Shown here: piece after piece, positions 63,707 through 64,000 of the stretch
How positions within the stretch are numbered: position 1 is the stretch's first letter
Layout of the letters: every line of letters starts with the position of its first letter
NCBI GenBank assembly: GCA_019232985.1
Contig: JAFAMW010000064.1
Coordinates: 34,458-98,457 of the forward strand
Direction: 5' to 3'
DNA: 64,000 nucleotides
From: Roseateles sp.
GTDB lineage: Bacteria; Pseudomonadota; Gammaproteobacteria; Burkholderiales; Burkholderiaceae
The notes under the pieces: model-generated
The model's input: only the letters and a program-made list of their open reading frames with translations
Database searches by the model: none
What the model was told of the DNA's origin: nothing
Made by a program: the position numbers and the translations under genes

Positions 63707-63871
63707 CTACGGCGGCGTGGGCGCCTGACGCTGCCAGGCCTCGAGGTTGGCCTGTAGCGCGCGCGTCGCGGCGCCGCCGCGCAGCCGCTCGGCGAGGACC
63801 TCGTCGAAGCGCGCGAGGTACTTCGCGCAGGGGCTCGCGCTGACGAAGGCCATGTAGTCGGCCCTGAAGAA
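63707..63871 (-). pseudogene. 3' remnant of a periplasmic binding-protein gene
   Basis: The frame ending at 63707 encodes FFRADYMAFVSASPCAKYLARFDEVLAERL and some 25 further residues, which look like the C-terminus of a family 3 or TIGR02285-type binding protein (strand, then the ARFD-x3-AERL helix). Upstream the frame loses similarity, and no signal peptide or N-terminal domain is found before the window edge. The call is tentative. Confidence 0.4.
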
Positions 63872-64000
63872 CGCTCGCAACCCGCATGAACACTGGACTT
63901 CCGGGCGATTGCCGATAGTGGGAATCGCAAGATTGCGGCCCAATCGATATCAAATCCTTGCAAACTGAATCGAGGTTTGGATGGGCCCGAAGCCGGTGGA

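Overview
The window is about 64 kb of very GC-rich DNA from a Gram-negative bacterium. Outer-membrane porins, an RND/OmpW-era style tripartite efflux system, an aerobic phenylacetyl-CoA pathway, homogentisate degradation and the gene order alaA-hom-thrC-moeA all point to a betaproteobacterium of the order Burkholderiales (Comamonadaceae/Sphaerotilaceae-like). I cannot name a species. No integrase, transposase, phage gene or CRISPR array was seen.

Layout. 1-3489 (minus strand) is the 5' part of a giant protein built from octapeptide repeats; it runs off the left edge. 3660-12411 is the phenylacetate operon paaG-K-A-B-C-D-E-R-Z, preceded by a perfect 22-bp palindrome that overlaps the predicted -10 box and is the likely PaaR operator. 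12489-14264 holds two solitary periplasmic binding-protein genes, the second broken by a 16-bp tandem duplication. 14271-20694 holds an NlpC/P60 peptidase, an MdtD-like exporter, a YidB-like protein, a HAD phosphatase, a PIN-PhoH ATPase and Bcp. 20844-26565 holds alaA, hom, thrC and moeA. The thrC gene carries an in-frame copy of a GC-rich dispersed repeat that also occurs between paaD and paaE and at the 3' end of the HAD gene.

26595-34463 is a minus-strand run encoding a ferredoxin-reductase-AlkB fusion, a GMC alcohol dehydrogenase, a nicotinamidase-like hydrolase, nicotinate phosphoribosyltransferase and a MipA-like outer-membrane protein. A divergent AraC-type regulator, whose promoter looks leaderless, faces the run. 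34516-38006 has another solitary binding protein, a large secreted glycosidase-like protein and a deleted binding-protein pseudogene. 38414-41655 has tRNA-Ser (with a 36-nt partial copy next to it), apaH, a CorC-like protein and SapC. 41901-46461 has a FeeM-like N-acyl amino acid synthase, an IclR regulator, hmgA, the fumarylacetoacetase gene and tRNA-Thr.

46705-57284 has a chemoreceptor, another solitary binding protein, and an RND efflux system (outer-membrane factor divergent from adaptor and pump) followed by a histidine kinase. 57294-63541 contains two paralogous modules, each made of a small exported protein, a BBP2-like beta-barrel porin and a response regulator. One regulator is OmpR-type and the other LuxR/FixJ-type. 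This duplicated module is the best candidate for a poorly described system. The right edge holds a 3' remnant of yet another binding-protein gene.

Functionally the window combines aromatic catabolism (phenylacetate and homogentisate feeding the TCA cycle), a probable alkane or alkyl-group oxidation operon, amino-acid and cofactor synthesis, and envelope/sensory functions. Six solitary or broken periplasmic binding-protein genes, none with an ABC permease or ATPase, are a recurring theme.
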